A stretch of DNA of 64,000 nt, taken from Piezodorus guildinii. Lineage: Eukaryota > Arthropoda > Insecta > Hemiptera > Pentatomidae. Under the pieces are notes generated by a model, which was not told the DNA's origin, searched no databases, and saw only the letters and a list, made by a program, of their open reading frames with translations. Both the position numbers and the translations under genes were made by a program. Where the stretch lies: contig CM041292.1 in assembly GCA_023052935.1 (NCBI GenBank), positions 196,284,299 through 196,348,298 on the forward strand. Direction: 5' to 3'. Positions 32,667-42,935 of this stretch are shown here, piece by piece; positions within the stretch are counted from its first letter, which is position 1, and every line of letters starts with the position of its first letter.

Positions 32667-32995
32667 AGGGGATCACCTGTGGTATAGTGGATAGCATAAC
32701 AGCCTATTAGGCCCAAGATCACAAATTCCAATTCAGCATACAGCCTTAGAAGTTTTTAAGAGAAGTAAACAGTTCTTTGTTATGCCGACCTTTGAAGGGA
32801 ATGTAAATTGGTGGTCTCAAGTCGGTGTGATTTAGGTACTCGGTAAAGATCCCTATCCCAACTAAATCTGGACAGGCAAAATTAAAGAATTAGGATGGTC
32901 CGATTAGCCACAGTAGTGGGGTCCATTCATCATTAGCCCATTAGTTACAGTCATTAAGTGACCTTAAATGAATATCACAAACAATAAGCATAAAA
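32667..32995 (+). repeat. tRNA-derived SINE, family B, plus copy
   Basis: The head has an A-box-like TGGTATAGTGGATAGCATAA. The body has GGTACTCGGTAAAGATCCC, GGCAAAATTAA and a tail with ATTAGCCACAGTAG, all shared with the minus copies at 17.3 and 36.0 kb. The B box is decayed (AAATTCCAATTC). Confidence 0.75.
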
Positions 32996-33339
32996 GGCAG
33001 TGTTAGTTTGTACTTCCAATTATGTACTTAATTTTTTTTTTTTTTAATTAATTTGTATATCAACTGAGTTTAGAAATAATAACTTGTATATTCAACCTAA
33101 TCACTTGCACCCAATGTTTTAAAGGTTAACTTCATGCTCAATCAATCCTAATAAAAACTACGCCATTGAACAAGATGATAACATCATTTCACATTTTGGA
33201 GCTTTAACTTATTATTTTATACAATTTCCACTTCAATGCTTATTTTATTAGTAGGTCTTGAGGCCGCTGTCTTTCCAGATGCCTCAGAGGATTGTTTGTA
33301 ATAGATGGATATGAGGAGTTACGGATTTTGGGTTGTATG

Positions 33340-33840
33340 GGCTGGTAGTTTTAAATTCAAAGAGGTGTATTTATTTCGGATCAAGCCATGGGTTATTCAG
33401 ATCTCTATGGATGATTTTATTGGTAAAAGAGTAAGAATCATTGAGGATTTTTTGTAGGGTTAAGGATTGGATGCGGGAGGAATTTGAGGGTTTAGTGCAC
33501 CCGCATAGCTCAATACAAGTGGCCTAAAGTCCAAAATAGAGAGTTTGGATCATTCTTTTGTCAATCAAGTGTTGTAGTAATCTTTATTAGTCGTTTCAGT
33601 GTAGTATGAGGGTTCCAAGTAAGATGATTGTCAAGATGGAATCCTAGGTTGCGGATCTGTTCAATAGGAGTAATTGTGATATTGTAAGAGGATACAGGAG
33701 GGAAGGAGGTCATAGGCTTAGGAGGAGGAGTAAAGGTGTTGATAGGATTTATTGTTATGCTCCACTGTTTTACATCATTCTCCTGTGGCTGGTATACGGT
33801 TTGGTGGGATTTGGGAAGCAGAAACAGGATCATTATGCTT
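33340..33840 (-). pseudogene. Jockey-like LINE C-terminal fragment
   Basis: Minus-strand frames read IRNLGFHLDNHLTWNPH, a typical Jockey RT thumb block, and further on FTNKIIHRDLNNPWLD, the C-terminal HRDL-type block. The two parts are in different frames with stops between. No endonuclease or palm remains. Confidence 0.72.
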
Positions 33841-33867
33841 GGATAAGCATGTGATTTTAAATAAGGG

Positions 33868-34110
33868 AGCAGTGTGGTCTGTGGATAGACCAGGGGCGCT
33901 AGTTCTCTGGATCCAGTTCGAATCCGACACTAGCAGTATAATTATTTAATCTGTCACTTCAGTGAGGGGACCCTGGGATAGGGAAACCCTTTTAAGTCCC
34001 ACCCTGGCTCTATAAAGTGGATACTAAAAATTGAAGGAAAGAAAACCTGACGGCTGAACGTGATCTCGGTCTAATCATCTCATTTACTGAGAGAAAGCAG
34101 TATGTGTAAA
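33868..34110 (+). repeat. tRNA-derived SINE, family A, copy S3
   Basis: The B-box-like AGTTCGAATCC near 33914 is followed by a body with CTATAAAGTGGATACTAAAAA and CTGACGGCTGAACGTGATCT, matching S1. It directly follows the Jockey fragment. Confidence 0.75.
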
Positions 34111-34639
34111 AAATTAAAATATTCTTATTTTTTATATTTCACAATATGTAATTTTATTTTTTATGTTTTATTTGGATTTAGTATGCGCAAGAGCGACAGA
34201 CGTTTGTTTCAATGATTGTCGATGAACTGTTAATTTGCCAATGGCGAGGGTAGATTTGATAAAAGTTGTTCGTGAGTTTGGCTTGTTCAAGTAAGTTGTC
34301 GCAAATCTTCATTTTATTCTCATGTTGAAGAAAATATTGTTTAGGTTAGTTGTCGCATTATAGCATTATCACAAATTGTTTTCATTACCGAAGATTATGA
34401 TAGAATAGCTGTCGCAAGGAGAAAGAAGGAAAGATATATCATCGCAGAACCAGAGGGAAGAATGTCGCAATAATGGGAATAAATTATCGCTTGTACATAC
34501 ATTAACAGTATATTTGTTATCTTTTAATTAATATTTCTTATTTATTTATTAGAAGCAAGAAATTTATTATTTATACAAGGCAAAATGTCTACAGCAATTC
34601 CTTTGCAATGAGCAAATGCGTGGACTGCTGAAGCAGGGG
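34111..34639. other. Unassigned region
   Basis: No coding or repeat match recognised; AT-rich with scattered TGTCGCA words. Confidence 0.4.
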
Positions 34640-35820
34640 ATCATCTCAGAAAAGCACTTTAAGTTATGAAAAATGAAAAACTTCTCTATTATCCTGGGAC
34701 TAAAGTCCCTTAAGAATAAAATAAAATACATAATTGATGACCGTAACAGTGTGGTCATGGCTTAGAATGACAAATTACTAAACTAAAAAAATAATACAGG
34801 TCGTAACATATATACATATTTACAAGTCAGACTTACAGAATGAAATAAAAAATAAAAATAAAACAACGGATAACAAAACAGAAATAGCTAATTCATCAGT
34901 GATAATTTAAGTAATATAAACACACAAAAAATACAATAATAATAATTGGAATTTATAGCATCTGCAGTTGGAAGTTATTGTTTGTTTGACTGGGTAAGGA
35001 GAAGATGGTTGAAAAGGAGCGATTCGAAGGAGAAAGTCGTTCTTACATGACGGATCTCAGGAGGGATAGAATTTCAAAGAGAGGTTGCTTTGGCTAGAAA
35101 GGACTTGTCAAACGCAGCAGTACGGTGAGGAGGAGGGTAGAGGTCAGAATGCCGGGATCTGTAGAACGGGACTGAATTGATGATTTCAATTGAAGGGATT
35201 GGAAGATATAGCTGGGACGATGAGTTCTGATAACCTGGTAGAGGATGAAAGCTAGGAAATACTGGCATCTGTAACGAGGATAAAGCCACCTTAACTCGGC
35301 GTAATACTGGGTTATATGCGTGTCTCTGGTGATCTCGAATATAAACCGTATTGCACAGTTCATAATACGCTTGAGTTTTGCTCCCAGCTCACCTGAAAGT
35401 CCGCTGTACACCTCGCAACCGTAGTCAAAGTGGGGAAAAACAAGGGAAGAAACAAGGAGTGTGCGAATATTGAATGATAGGAGGTGATGGAGGCGACGGA
35501 ATTGCTTTAGGGTTGCTATGGTTCGCGGGATATTTGGGAGATGTGTGGTTTCCAAGAGAGAGTTTGGTCAAGAGTAATACCTAAGTTCTTGACGGATGAA
35601 TGAAAAGAGATAGGAATATTGTTTAGGAAAAGGTTGGGAAAAAGTTATCAGCATATCTCTTGAACTGCGATCTGTGTAGTCGTCGGGGTGGGCTATAGGG
35701 ATTGTCAGAGCATTTCAATTTTTCTTTTAGTGAGTTAGTGTTATATTTCAGTATTTTCTGGAAGTTATTGTATTGTTCTGTAGAGGTGGCTAAAATAATC
35801 GGAATGTTCAAGTCTGTATA
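34640..35820 (-). pseudogene. CR1/Jockey-type LINE, C-terminal RT and 3' end
   Basis: From 35811 on the minus strand: NIPIILATSTEQYNNFQKI, a frameshift, then a thumb-type block NIPISFHSSVKNLGITLDQT. A further frame change leads to 35555-35094, RTIATLKQFRRLHHLLSFNI and VFPHFDYGCEVYSGLSGEL, the standard C-terminal domain with CAIRFIFE. The 3' end has the palindrome GGGACTTTAGTCCC at 34696-34709. At least two frameshifts; the 5' two thirds are missing. Confidence 0.8.
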
Positions 35821-36044
35821 ACGTCATTTGTCACATAGAACAGTGCGTCTACGATTACTAATTAAAATACTGCATTCTTTGGATTCTTGATGGTTTAGCA
35901 GAGCACCACAGTTCTGTTATGTATGTCCAGATCGGTTTTATCCATACTTTATATAGAGTTAGTTTGTTGGTTAGTTATAATTCAGAACATCTCTCAAGTA
36001 ATTAAGATGAAAATACATATCGACTGTTGAGCTATTTACGTTGT

Positions 36045-36310
36045 TTGTTTATTTAACGTCACTTTATGCTATTGTGGCTAATTGTACGATGTTAAAGTGG
36101 GAGTCCTTAATTTTGCCTATTCTGGTTTAATTAGAATAGGGATCTTTAACGAGTACCTGACATCGCACAGGCTCAAGACCACCATTTTACTTTCCCTCAC
36201 TAAAGATTTTTTTCTCCTATTAAGAAATCCTAGGACCACCTGCGGATTTTAACCCGTAGCCTTTAGCATAGGAGGCTGTTATACTAGCCACCCTGCTACA
36301 TGTGGTCCCT
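36045..36310 (-). repeat. tRNA-derived SINE, family B, minus copy
   Basis: Closest relative of the copy in H11: ACGTCACTTTATGCTATTG, GATCTTTAACGAGTACCTG, CATCGCACAGGC. It separates two LINE pieces. Confidence 0.8.
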
Positions 36311-36319
36311 TAGCTCTAG

Positions 36320-36500
36320 GTTTTTGTCGAATGTCTGTTCTCCAGGTTAGTATTTTGTTCAAGTGAACTCCTGATTATCGAATTTCGTCGAAAGTAGGAA
36401 TATTATTAAGATAAAAGGAAGGAGAGATCTAATAGTTCAGAGTGAATACCACATGAACACTTTTGGTCTCATTCATTTTAATTTTCCACATCCTAGCCTT
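36320..36500 (-). pseudogene. LINE RT thumb fragment
   Basis: A minus frame reads FYLNNIPTFDEIRQSGVHLN followed by KILTWRTD. It is another copy of the thumb block seen at 35.6 kb, more diverged, so it belongs to a separate LINE insertion. Confidence 0.6.
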
Positions 36501-36540
36501 AATTCTATAAAAGGTAATATAAATTAATATAAGGTTTTTT

Positions 36541-37416
36541 ACTTTCACTTACTGATGGGAAGTATTGCGATCGTGAAAATTTTCGAATTCCAGTTTTCAA
36601 CGGAAATACTCGTTTTAGGGTCCCCGAGTCCAAATAACCAAGTCCCGCAAAAAGGTCGGTGTGTGGAAAGTCCCGGGCGGAAACGGTAAGTCCTATGAAA
36701 CTGAAATTTCAAATTTAAGACAACTATAAGCCCGAGACGTGACAAAACTTTTTTTATCAAAATGAGCTTACCAGAAACGGCACCTTATATCATGCATTTT
36801 GCACCTTTTTTCGATTTTCTCAAAAACGGTTCCGACGATTTTGATTAAACTCGCTATATCGATGTAAAATGTAATGGGCTTTCATATCATGTAGGTTTTA
36901 TTTTGATTAAAATGGTCTGGCAGGGCTTAAATGCCGATATTTTATACGTTTTTCCCTTAAAGTACCTTTTATTTTGTAGTTTCAATAAAAATATCTATAT
37001 TATCTAGTTAATGCTGATGAAAAACAGGGAAGTATATAAATTGAATAAATTCGATACCCAATTAAAGGAGGAAAACAGAAAAACTATTTTTTTTATGCAA
37101 TGTTTCGTTTTTTAACATAAGAGCAGTAATATACATGTATGATATACCGTTGGAATGCGAAAGATTTTAGAAAAAATATTATCTCATACACAAGCTTTTA
37201 AAAGTTAATAGAGAGTGATGAAATTAAGATAAAACTAACTGATTATTTTAGATAATAATATAATAGATTTTTTAATAAAACACATGTTTCAATATAAATC
37301 CAATTTAATTAATTCTTTAATAATTTCACGTATTTTTATCTCTAACTGTATTTGAAAATTCTTTCATTGATTTTAAAAATGGAGGTAAGTGAAAGTCGTG
37401 TGTTGCCCGCATTAGA
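36541..37416 (+). mobile_element. H-family copy H9
   Basis: 876 bp; both ends present although the 5' palindrome is shortened (ACTTTCACTTACTGATGG) and the GT tract is almost gone (GGTGTGTGG). The flanks are T runs. The 3' tail has ATTAGA for ACCAGA. Confidence 0.8.
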
Positions 37417-38090
37417 TATTTTTTATTTTGATACATATTTTATTTACCCTCAAAGAACTTACACAACTCAACAGAAAATTCTGCGACTCATACTAATGAC
37501 CGGGTTGAGGCAAGTAGCAAATGAGCCTTCGCCCCTCTTCCCAACAGTACGAATTCCTCTATTCACTGAATCCTAGTCCGTTTACGATCATAAAAATTAT
37601 ATTTATTCCATGTAGGTAATTATAGAATATCTATTTACATAAAAATAAGTAACGTGCCTCTGTAGGGAAACGTATGTATTACAATATCATACAAATGTGA
37701 AGTGTTGAGCGACTTTCAACAGAATATATTTAGCATTATTATACAATGTTTATTTTACTGCTCTATTTCCATACCATCGTATAGAATTCCAAGCCGACCT
37801 GGTATTGTTCCATATTTTTAATCCCACTGTGACATGGTTAACGGTTAAGGTCCAGGTTCTTAGAAAATAAAATTATTAACGATCTTCTACTTTATTTCCT
37901 TTGTGGCATACAAGCATACGGCAAAACATATTCTTCGTAACACCAACTAAAATTAATTAAATAATAATCAGTTTTAAAAATAAAAAAGGAAATAATATCA
38001 AATAATCTTCAAAGTAAAGTTAACAGAGGATGCTTACCGCTGGGTATATTTTAAATATATATATGACGGAAGAAAATTAAATAAAAATAT
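37417..38090. other. Region beyond the gypsy element; outer LTR border unresolved
   Basis: A plus open frame to 37576 includes LRLILMTGL, reminiscent of LINE C-terminal sequence but not conclusive. The outer end of the gypsy 3' LTR should lie between here and 38290 but I cannot place it. Confidence 0.3.
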
Positions 38091-38300
38091 CCTTATACTG
38101 CTCCCTGCTAACTCGGTACTTCCATACATGGATACGTTACGAGACTCTCTACCGGAATGGCCTAAGATCGCGGAATTCCGGTACCTCCACGGTACTTCCT
38201 AGGCGGCGACACTGTACTTTCCATATGTAGGCTCAAGTTTAAAACACCGGGCGGACGAAACCGAGCGGGAAAATTAAAACTTGTTACACACTCCCCTCCA
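38091..38300 (-). promoter_or_regulatory. Gypsy polypurine tract and start of 3' LTR
   Basis: Minus strand: polypurine tract TGGAGGGGAG at 38300-38291, immediately followed by TGTGTAACAAG, a plausible LTR beginning with TG. A TATA-like TATAAGG lies about 190 bp further on (38097-38091), in the place of a U3 promoter. A matching 5' LTR was not found in readable sequence. Confidence 0.6.
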
Positions 38301-38313
38301 GCGGGTAAGTCCG

Positions 38314-41300
38314 TCAGGTGGTTTGGAATAACTTAAGCTTCGATGGATGCCATAAACCTACGAACTTTCCATTCTGATCCCTTAACTTACACGACCCGCC
38401 ACCCGTAACTGAGACAACTGTATAAGGGCCTTCATACTTGGGGTTAAGTTTAGCTGCGAGTTTATCTGCTGCTGAAGATAACTGAAAAGTCATTTTTAAA
38501 ACCTGATCTCCCGGATGGAAACGATCTTTCCGGCGTCTCAAATTATAACGACTACTCTGATTTATGCTTGCTTTAAGAGAATTTTCCTCAGCGACATGAT
38601 GAACTTCAGGCAATTTGGCCACTTTTGCCGCCCAACGAGTCTGTTCTTCTTCGCGAGCTGCTAGAATATCTCCCTCGAGAACTTGGTGTAAAGGCCTTAG
38701 CTCTCTACCGAAATTTAAGAAAGCAGGGCTGAACTTGGTCGAGTCCTGAACTGCGGAATTCAATGCAAATTGGATCTCTCCTAACTTCTCGTCCCAGCGT
38801 TGGTGTTTTTTTCCAAGATACGTGACGATAAGTTGCTTTATATTACGGTTAGACCGTTCTGTGGGATTTGCCTGTGAGTGATAAAGAGGAGTAGTCTCCC
38901 TCTTGATTCCGAACTCCTTAGCTACTTCATCAACAAGATTACTCACAAAGTTCTTTGCATTGTCGGAAATTAATTTCCTAGGTGCACCATACCTATATAA
39001 TATTCGGGACTTTAATTTCGACACTATAACCGAAGAGGTAGCTTTCCTAATGGGACACAATTCCACCCATCGGCTAAATAAATCGACGAAAACTAGGAGA
39101 TAAACGTTGCCTTTAGTGCTTCTAGGATAGGGACCCATAATGTCGACAGAAACGATTTCCCACGGCTGCTTGTTATAGCGAGGGTACATCAATCCACGAG
39201 GTGGTGTATTTCTGGGTTTTACCTTTTGACACAACTCACACTGTCTCACATATTGGCTTATATCCGAATAAAGACCCGGCCAATAATATAGTCTGCTAAC
39301 CCGCGAGAACGTCTTATCAATCCCTAAGTGGCCAGACTGAGGAAGATCATGATTATCATATATTATAGATCTCCGCAGGTGTCTTGGAACAACCACTTTC
39401 CACTCCTCACTGGGGTCCTCCAACTCTCCTTTCAAAGAGTTCTTCCGATGATACAGTAACTGCCCGTCCTTTATCAACCAGCCAGGGTGAAATTCTGGGA
39501 ACTTTTGGACTCTGTAAAATTTCTGATCGTACCATTCATCAGACGATATAGGGGTTCCCGAAGACGAAATATCATTGGAAGAGGAGCCATGATCGATACC
39601 TGTAGATAAAACAGTTATTGCGGCAATTCTGGATAATGCATCGGCCACTGTATTCAGTTTGCCCTTACGGTATTCCACTTTGTAATTATACGGTTGTAAC
39701 CGAAGAGCCCATCTAGCCAAACGACCCGAAGGGTTCTTCAAATTTAGAAGCCACTTAAGACTGGCATGGTCCGTTATAACGGTAAAGGAATATCCCTCCA
39801 AGTAATGCCGATTCTTTTCGATACCAAACAGGACTGCCAGGCATTCCTTTTCGGTGACGGTATAATTTCTTTCAGCTGGACTGAGGGTACGTGAGCAAAA
39901 AGCGATAACCCTTTCTTCGCCATCTTGTATCTGTGTTAAGACAGCTCCAAGACCTGTATCACTGGCATCGGTCTGTAGTTGAAAAGGCTGCTCGAAATCG
40001 GGCCTTGCTAATATTGGTGCTTCAGTCAGTGCTGACTTGAGAGCATTGAAAGAGGCTTCTTGCTCTCCTGACCATATCCATTTAGCTTTGCGTTTGAGCA
40101 AGGATGTAAGGGGAGAGACAACCGCGGAAAAATCTTTTATAAAACGGCGATACCACCCTGCCATTCCAAGGAACCTTCTAAGTTGCCCAACATTGGTGGG
40201 TGGAGGGATCGAAGTAATGGAACTTACTTTGTCTGGATCAACGCTCAGGCCTTCACTATTAACTAAATACCCTAAGTATCTAACTTCTTTACAACCAAAT
40301 TTGCATTTATCGGGATTAATACGCAACCCTGAAGTTTTAAGTCGACGAAATACTTTCTGAAGCATGTCTAAATGCAATTTAAAAGTTGGCGTGCAAACCA
40401 AAATATCGTCTAGGAAAACTACAACGTACGGGTATAGTTCGGGTCCAAATATGGCATCGGCTAACCTCTGAAAGGTAGCAGGTGAATTGGTTAGCCCAAA
40501 AGGCATAACTTTAAACCTAAATAACCCTCTGCCCGGAACTGTAAACGCTGTAATCTCTTTACTAGATTCGTCAGCTAGTGGTACTTGCAGAAATGCCTGC
40601 TTAAGGTCAAATTTGGACAGATATCTCGCTTGTCTAAGTCCGTCTAAAAGAGAAGTCATATTTGGCATGGGATATGAATCTTTACAAGTAACTTCGTTTA
40701 CCTTGCGAAAATCGATACAGAACCGGTAACCCGATCCCTTGCGAACCATGACTACCGGAGATGACCATGGAGATTGGCAAGGCTCAACTAAGCCTTCTTC
40801 TAACATCCGATCAAGTTCCTGGTACATTGCCTCAAGAACTTTAGGCGAGTAGTGGTAGGAGCGTTGCTTAATAGGTTGAGCACCCATAACATCTATCTTA
40901 TGTCTTATACGGGTTGTTAATCCCGGAGAATCTTGGAGAGTTAGCAAACCTTCACTAACTATCTTATCCAGATCTAACTTTTCTGAGGAACTGAGTGAAT
41001 TAATACCACAAATTGATGTTTCCCTTCCCTCTATTGGAACATCCTGACGGAACGAAAACTTATGGCTAGGATCGTCTTGAAACCACCAGGTTGCTTCACG
41101 AAAATTCATGCACATATTAGAATTAACTATAAAATCTAATCCAAACAAAAACATAAATGGAAGTGATGTTAAAGCATACAGTATTATGTTGTACGACCTA
41201 CCTCCAACGGTAATTGGAATAGAGAATATTTTATCCACAATACTGGTACTTCCATTAGCGACACAAATATTAAACTCGGGAATTTCCTCAACGACATAAC

Positions 41301-41622
41301 CCAGTTGAAGGAGAATTTTGATCCCTTCTGGTCCAACGAATGAGGTGGTTGAACCAGGGTCAAATAGGGCCAAGTAATTCAACTCTCTTCGGCACTGTTT
41401 TCCTATTTGGAAAACCATGTAAAGCTGTTTAGGGAACGATACGGGATAAAGAGGTACGGTAAAATTTTCTAAAGAATTCGAGGCGACATTTGAGGAAACG
41501 AGATCAGATTTAGCGGTACAAAAAGGTATACGATACGGAACGGTATTTAGTGGGTCAGCTAAAACTGTAGGAATAGGAATGACCCTCACTTCCGATTCCC
41601 TCGCCCATTTCCCGGAGTACAT
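38314..41622 (-). CDS. pol: Gypsy-type pol polyprotein (PR-RT-RNaseH-IN)
   Basis: 1102 residues, uninterrupted. Domains: aspartic protease with FDPGSTTSFVG (residues ~87-97; DPG in place of the usual DSG/DTG); reverse transcriptase ~250-450 with SKFDLKQAF (motif A) and VVFLDDILV (catalytic DD at ~405-406); RNase H from LQTDASDTGLGAV (~549); integrase with His-758/His-765/Cys-795/Cys-798 zinc finger and DDE residues at about D827 (VDIMG), D887 (SDNAKNF) and E922 (PTERS). A C-terminal module with NPKYEGPYTV resembles GPY/F. The order RT-RH-IN and the RT sequence are Ty3/gypsy. The frame is -1 relative to gag, with a 37-nt overlap, and a TAA lies just before the ATG at 41622. Pol is therefore probably made by frameshifting and the ATG may not be used. 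No env frame follows. Confidence 0.96.
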   Translation of the reverse strand: MYSGKWARESEVRVIPIPTVLADPLNTVPYRIPFCTAKSDLVSSNVASNSLENFTVPLYPVSFPKQLYMVFQIGKQCRRELNYLALFDPGSTTSFVGPEGIKILLQLGYVVEEIPEFNICVANGSTSIVDKIFSIPITVGGRSYNIILYALTSLPFMFLFGLDFIVNSNMCMNFREATWWFQDDPSHKFSFRQDVPIEGRETSICGINSLSSSEKLDLDKIVSEGLLTLQDSPGLTTRIRHKIDVMGAQPIKQRSYHYSPKVLEAMYQELDRMLEEGLVEPCQSPWSSPVVMVRKGSGYRFCIDFRKVNEVTCKDSYPMPNMTSLLDGLRQARYLSKFDLKQAFLQVPLADESSKEITAFTVPGRGLFRFKVMPFGLTNSPATFQRLADAIFGPELYPYVVVFLDDILVCTPTFKLHLDMLQKVFRRLKTSGLRINPDKCKFGCKEVRYLGYLVNSEGLSVDPDKVSSITSIPPPTNVGQLRRFLGMAGWYRRFIKDFSAVVSPLTSLLKRKAKWIWSGEQEASFNALKSALTEAPILARPDFEQPFQLQTDASDTGLGAVLTQIQDGEERVIAFCSRTLSPAERNYTVTEKECLAVLFGIEKNRHYLEGYSFTVITDHASLKWLLNLKNPSGRLARWALRLQPYNYKVEYRKGKLNTVADALSRIAAITVLSTGIDHGSSSNDISSSGTPISSDEWYDQKFYRVQKFPEFHPGWLIKDGQLLYHRKNSLKGELEDPSEEWKVVVPRHLRRSIIYDNHDLPQSGHLGIDKTFSRVSRLYYWPGLYSDISQYVRQCELCQKVKPRNTPPRGLMYPRYNKQPWEIVSVDIMGPYPRSTKGNVYLLVFVDLFSRWVELCPIRKATSSVIVSKLKSRILYRYGAPRKLISDNAKNFVSNLVDEVAKEFGIKRETTPLYHSQANPTERSNRNIKQLIVTYLGKKHQRWDEKLGEIQFALNSAVQDSTKFSPAFLNFGRELRPLHQVLEGDILAAREEEQTRWAAKVAKLPEVHHVAEENSLKASINQSSRYNLRRRKDRFHPGDQVLKMTFQLSSAADKLAAKLNPKYEGPYTVVSVTGGGSCKLRDQNGKFVGLWHPSKLKLFQTT

Positions 41623-42935
41623 TTAGGGCAGGCGTGAATGGAAACTCCTGGGTTACCACAACGATAGCAGAACAACTTACGAGGTAGCGAACATCTGGAA
41701 TATACATGTGGTCCACCACAATTCCAGCAATTTAATTTCTTAGGTGTTAGAGCTGGCTGTAAGTCTTTTGAGATGTTTTTATTGTCAACGATTGATTCAG
41801 AACTATTTCTGGATCGTACTTTGGTCGATGGGGATAACCTTTCCATACAACCAACTGACTCGGTTTTCATTCGTTCGAATTCGGGATTACAATTTGATTT
41901 GTCGGCAGAAGCGTCAGAATCTGTTGGCACCGAGGAACCCGAAGGTAAAATACTATATATTCCCGAGGATTCTTTCTTATACTGCCTATTTGTAGTGGGA
42001 TTCGTAAATCGGGATTTCTCTTTTCCATTCGGTTTTTCCGCTCGGCCTTCTTGAGCCATCATCTCGGAGATTCTAGATCGTTCCGTGACGAAATTTATTA
42101 AGTCCCTATAAGAGGGAATCTCAGTCGACTTTATCCGCTCTTCGAACGATCTTCTGGTCCCTGGGTCTAAATTGGTGAGGGCTAAATGAAGTTTAATGAA
42201 GTCCCCCATATCTTCGATGCCTAAAGCCGATAGGGCGGAAAAATTATTTTCATGTTCGGATAAAAATCTTTGCAAATTATTTGCGGACGAATTGTTTAGA
42301 GGGGTGAAATCCAACACTCTTTTAATGTAAAATCGGGCTAGCCGTCTTTTATTTTGATAACGAGCAACTACCGCATCATAGGCTAGGGAATAATTACTTT
42401 CCTCTAATGCGAACCCCGAGATAAGGGACAAAGCTTCCCCGCGTAAACTACTTCTTAGATAATGGAATTTTCTTATGGTCGATAAAGATTTCTCTCTATG
42501 AACCATAGAATCAAAAAGAGAATAGAACTCATTCCAGTCTTCCAATTTCCCCGAGAATGTCGGTAAATCAATTCTTGGTAGCTCCTGAGGAACAGAGTAA
42601 GTAGTGGTAGAAAAAACATCAGGTTTCTTTTCCGTGGGAGTACACGTTTTAATTAATTTATAATAATTCGCTTTAGTGGTGTCGACTAAATCGAAAAATG
42701 AATTTTGTACAGCTGAGGTTTCGACCTTGTCCTTAGTACCCGTCACGGTTGAGTTGTATTCACGGATTTTGGACTGGATCTTTTCAAAACGCGACTCGTA
42801 ATTGACCAGCCTATCATAAACTGGTTTAAAATCAACTACTGTATCAACACTCAAGGAGTTTGATTTAGTAAAAATGTTCTGAACTGCAGCTAATATATCC
42901 TCCCGTTCCGATATCAAGACGTCGGGATTACCCAT
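41586..42935 (-). CDS. gag: Gypsy-type element gag
   Basis: 449 residues, intact. Residues ~120-270 contain LPRIDLPTFSGKLEDWNEFY and LRSSLRGEALSLISG. This arrangement is typical of the DUF1759-type gag domain, best known from Bel/Pao elements. The C-terminus has two zinc knuckles: CWNCGGPHVYSRC and CYRCGNPGVSIHACPKC. It would package element RNA into particles in the cytoplasm. It ends 34-37 nt inside pol. The ATG is the first in the frame; no ribosome-binding logic applies in a eukaryote. Confidence 0.92.
   Translation of the reverse strand: MGNPDVLISEREDILAAVQNIFTKSNSLSVDTVVDFKPVYDRLVNYESRFEKIQSKIREYNSTVTGTKDKVETSAVQNSFFDLVDTTKANYYKLIKTCTPTEKKPDVFSTTTYSVPQELPRIDLPTFSGKLEDWNEFYSLFDSMVHREKSLSTIRKFHYLRSSLRGEALSLISGFALEESNYSLAYDAVVARYQNKRRLARFYIKRVLDFTPLNNSSANNLQRFLSEHENNFSALSALGIEDMGDFIKLHLALTNLDPGTRRSFEERIKSTEIPSYRDLINFVTERSRISEMMAQEGRAEKPNGKEKSRFTNPTTNRQYKKESSGIYSILPSGSSVPTDSDASADKSNCNPEFERMKTESVGCMERLSPSTKVRSRNSSESIVDNKNISKDLQPALTPKKLNCWNCGGPHVYSRCSLPRKLFCYRCGNPGVSIHACPKCTPGNGRGNRK
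41607..41613 (-). promoter_or_regulatory. Predicted -1 ribosomal frameshift site (GGGAAAT)
   Basis: The heptamer GGGAAAT lies inside the gag/pol overlap, and its phase in gag is G GGA AAT, exactly X XXY YYZ. Slipping one base back gives GGG AAA in the pol frame. Pol is open there from 41622 and gag closes at 41586, so both frames are available. No downstream pseudoknot was modelled. Confidence 0.7.

Noticed and set aside
40037..40360. Plus-strand frames within gypsy pol
   Set aside because: Antisense to RT and RNase H coding sequence; no independent signal.
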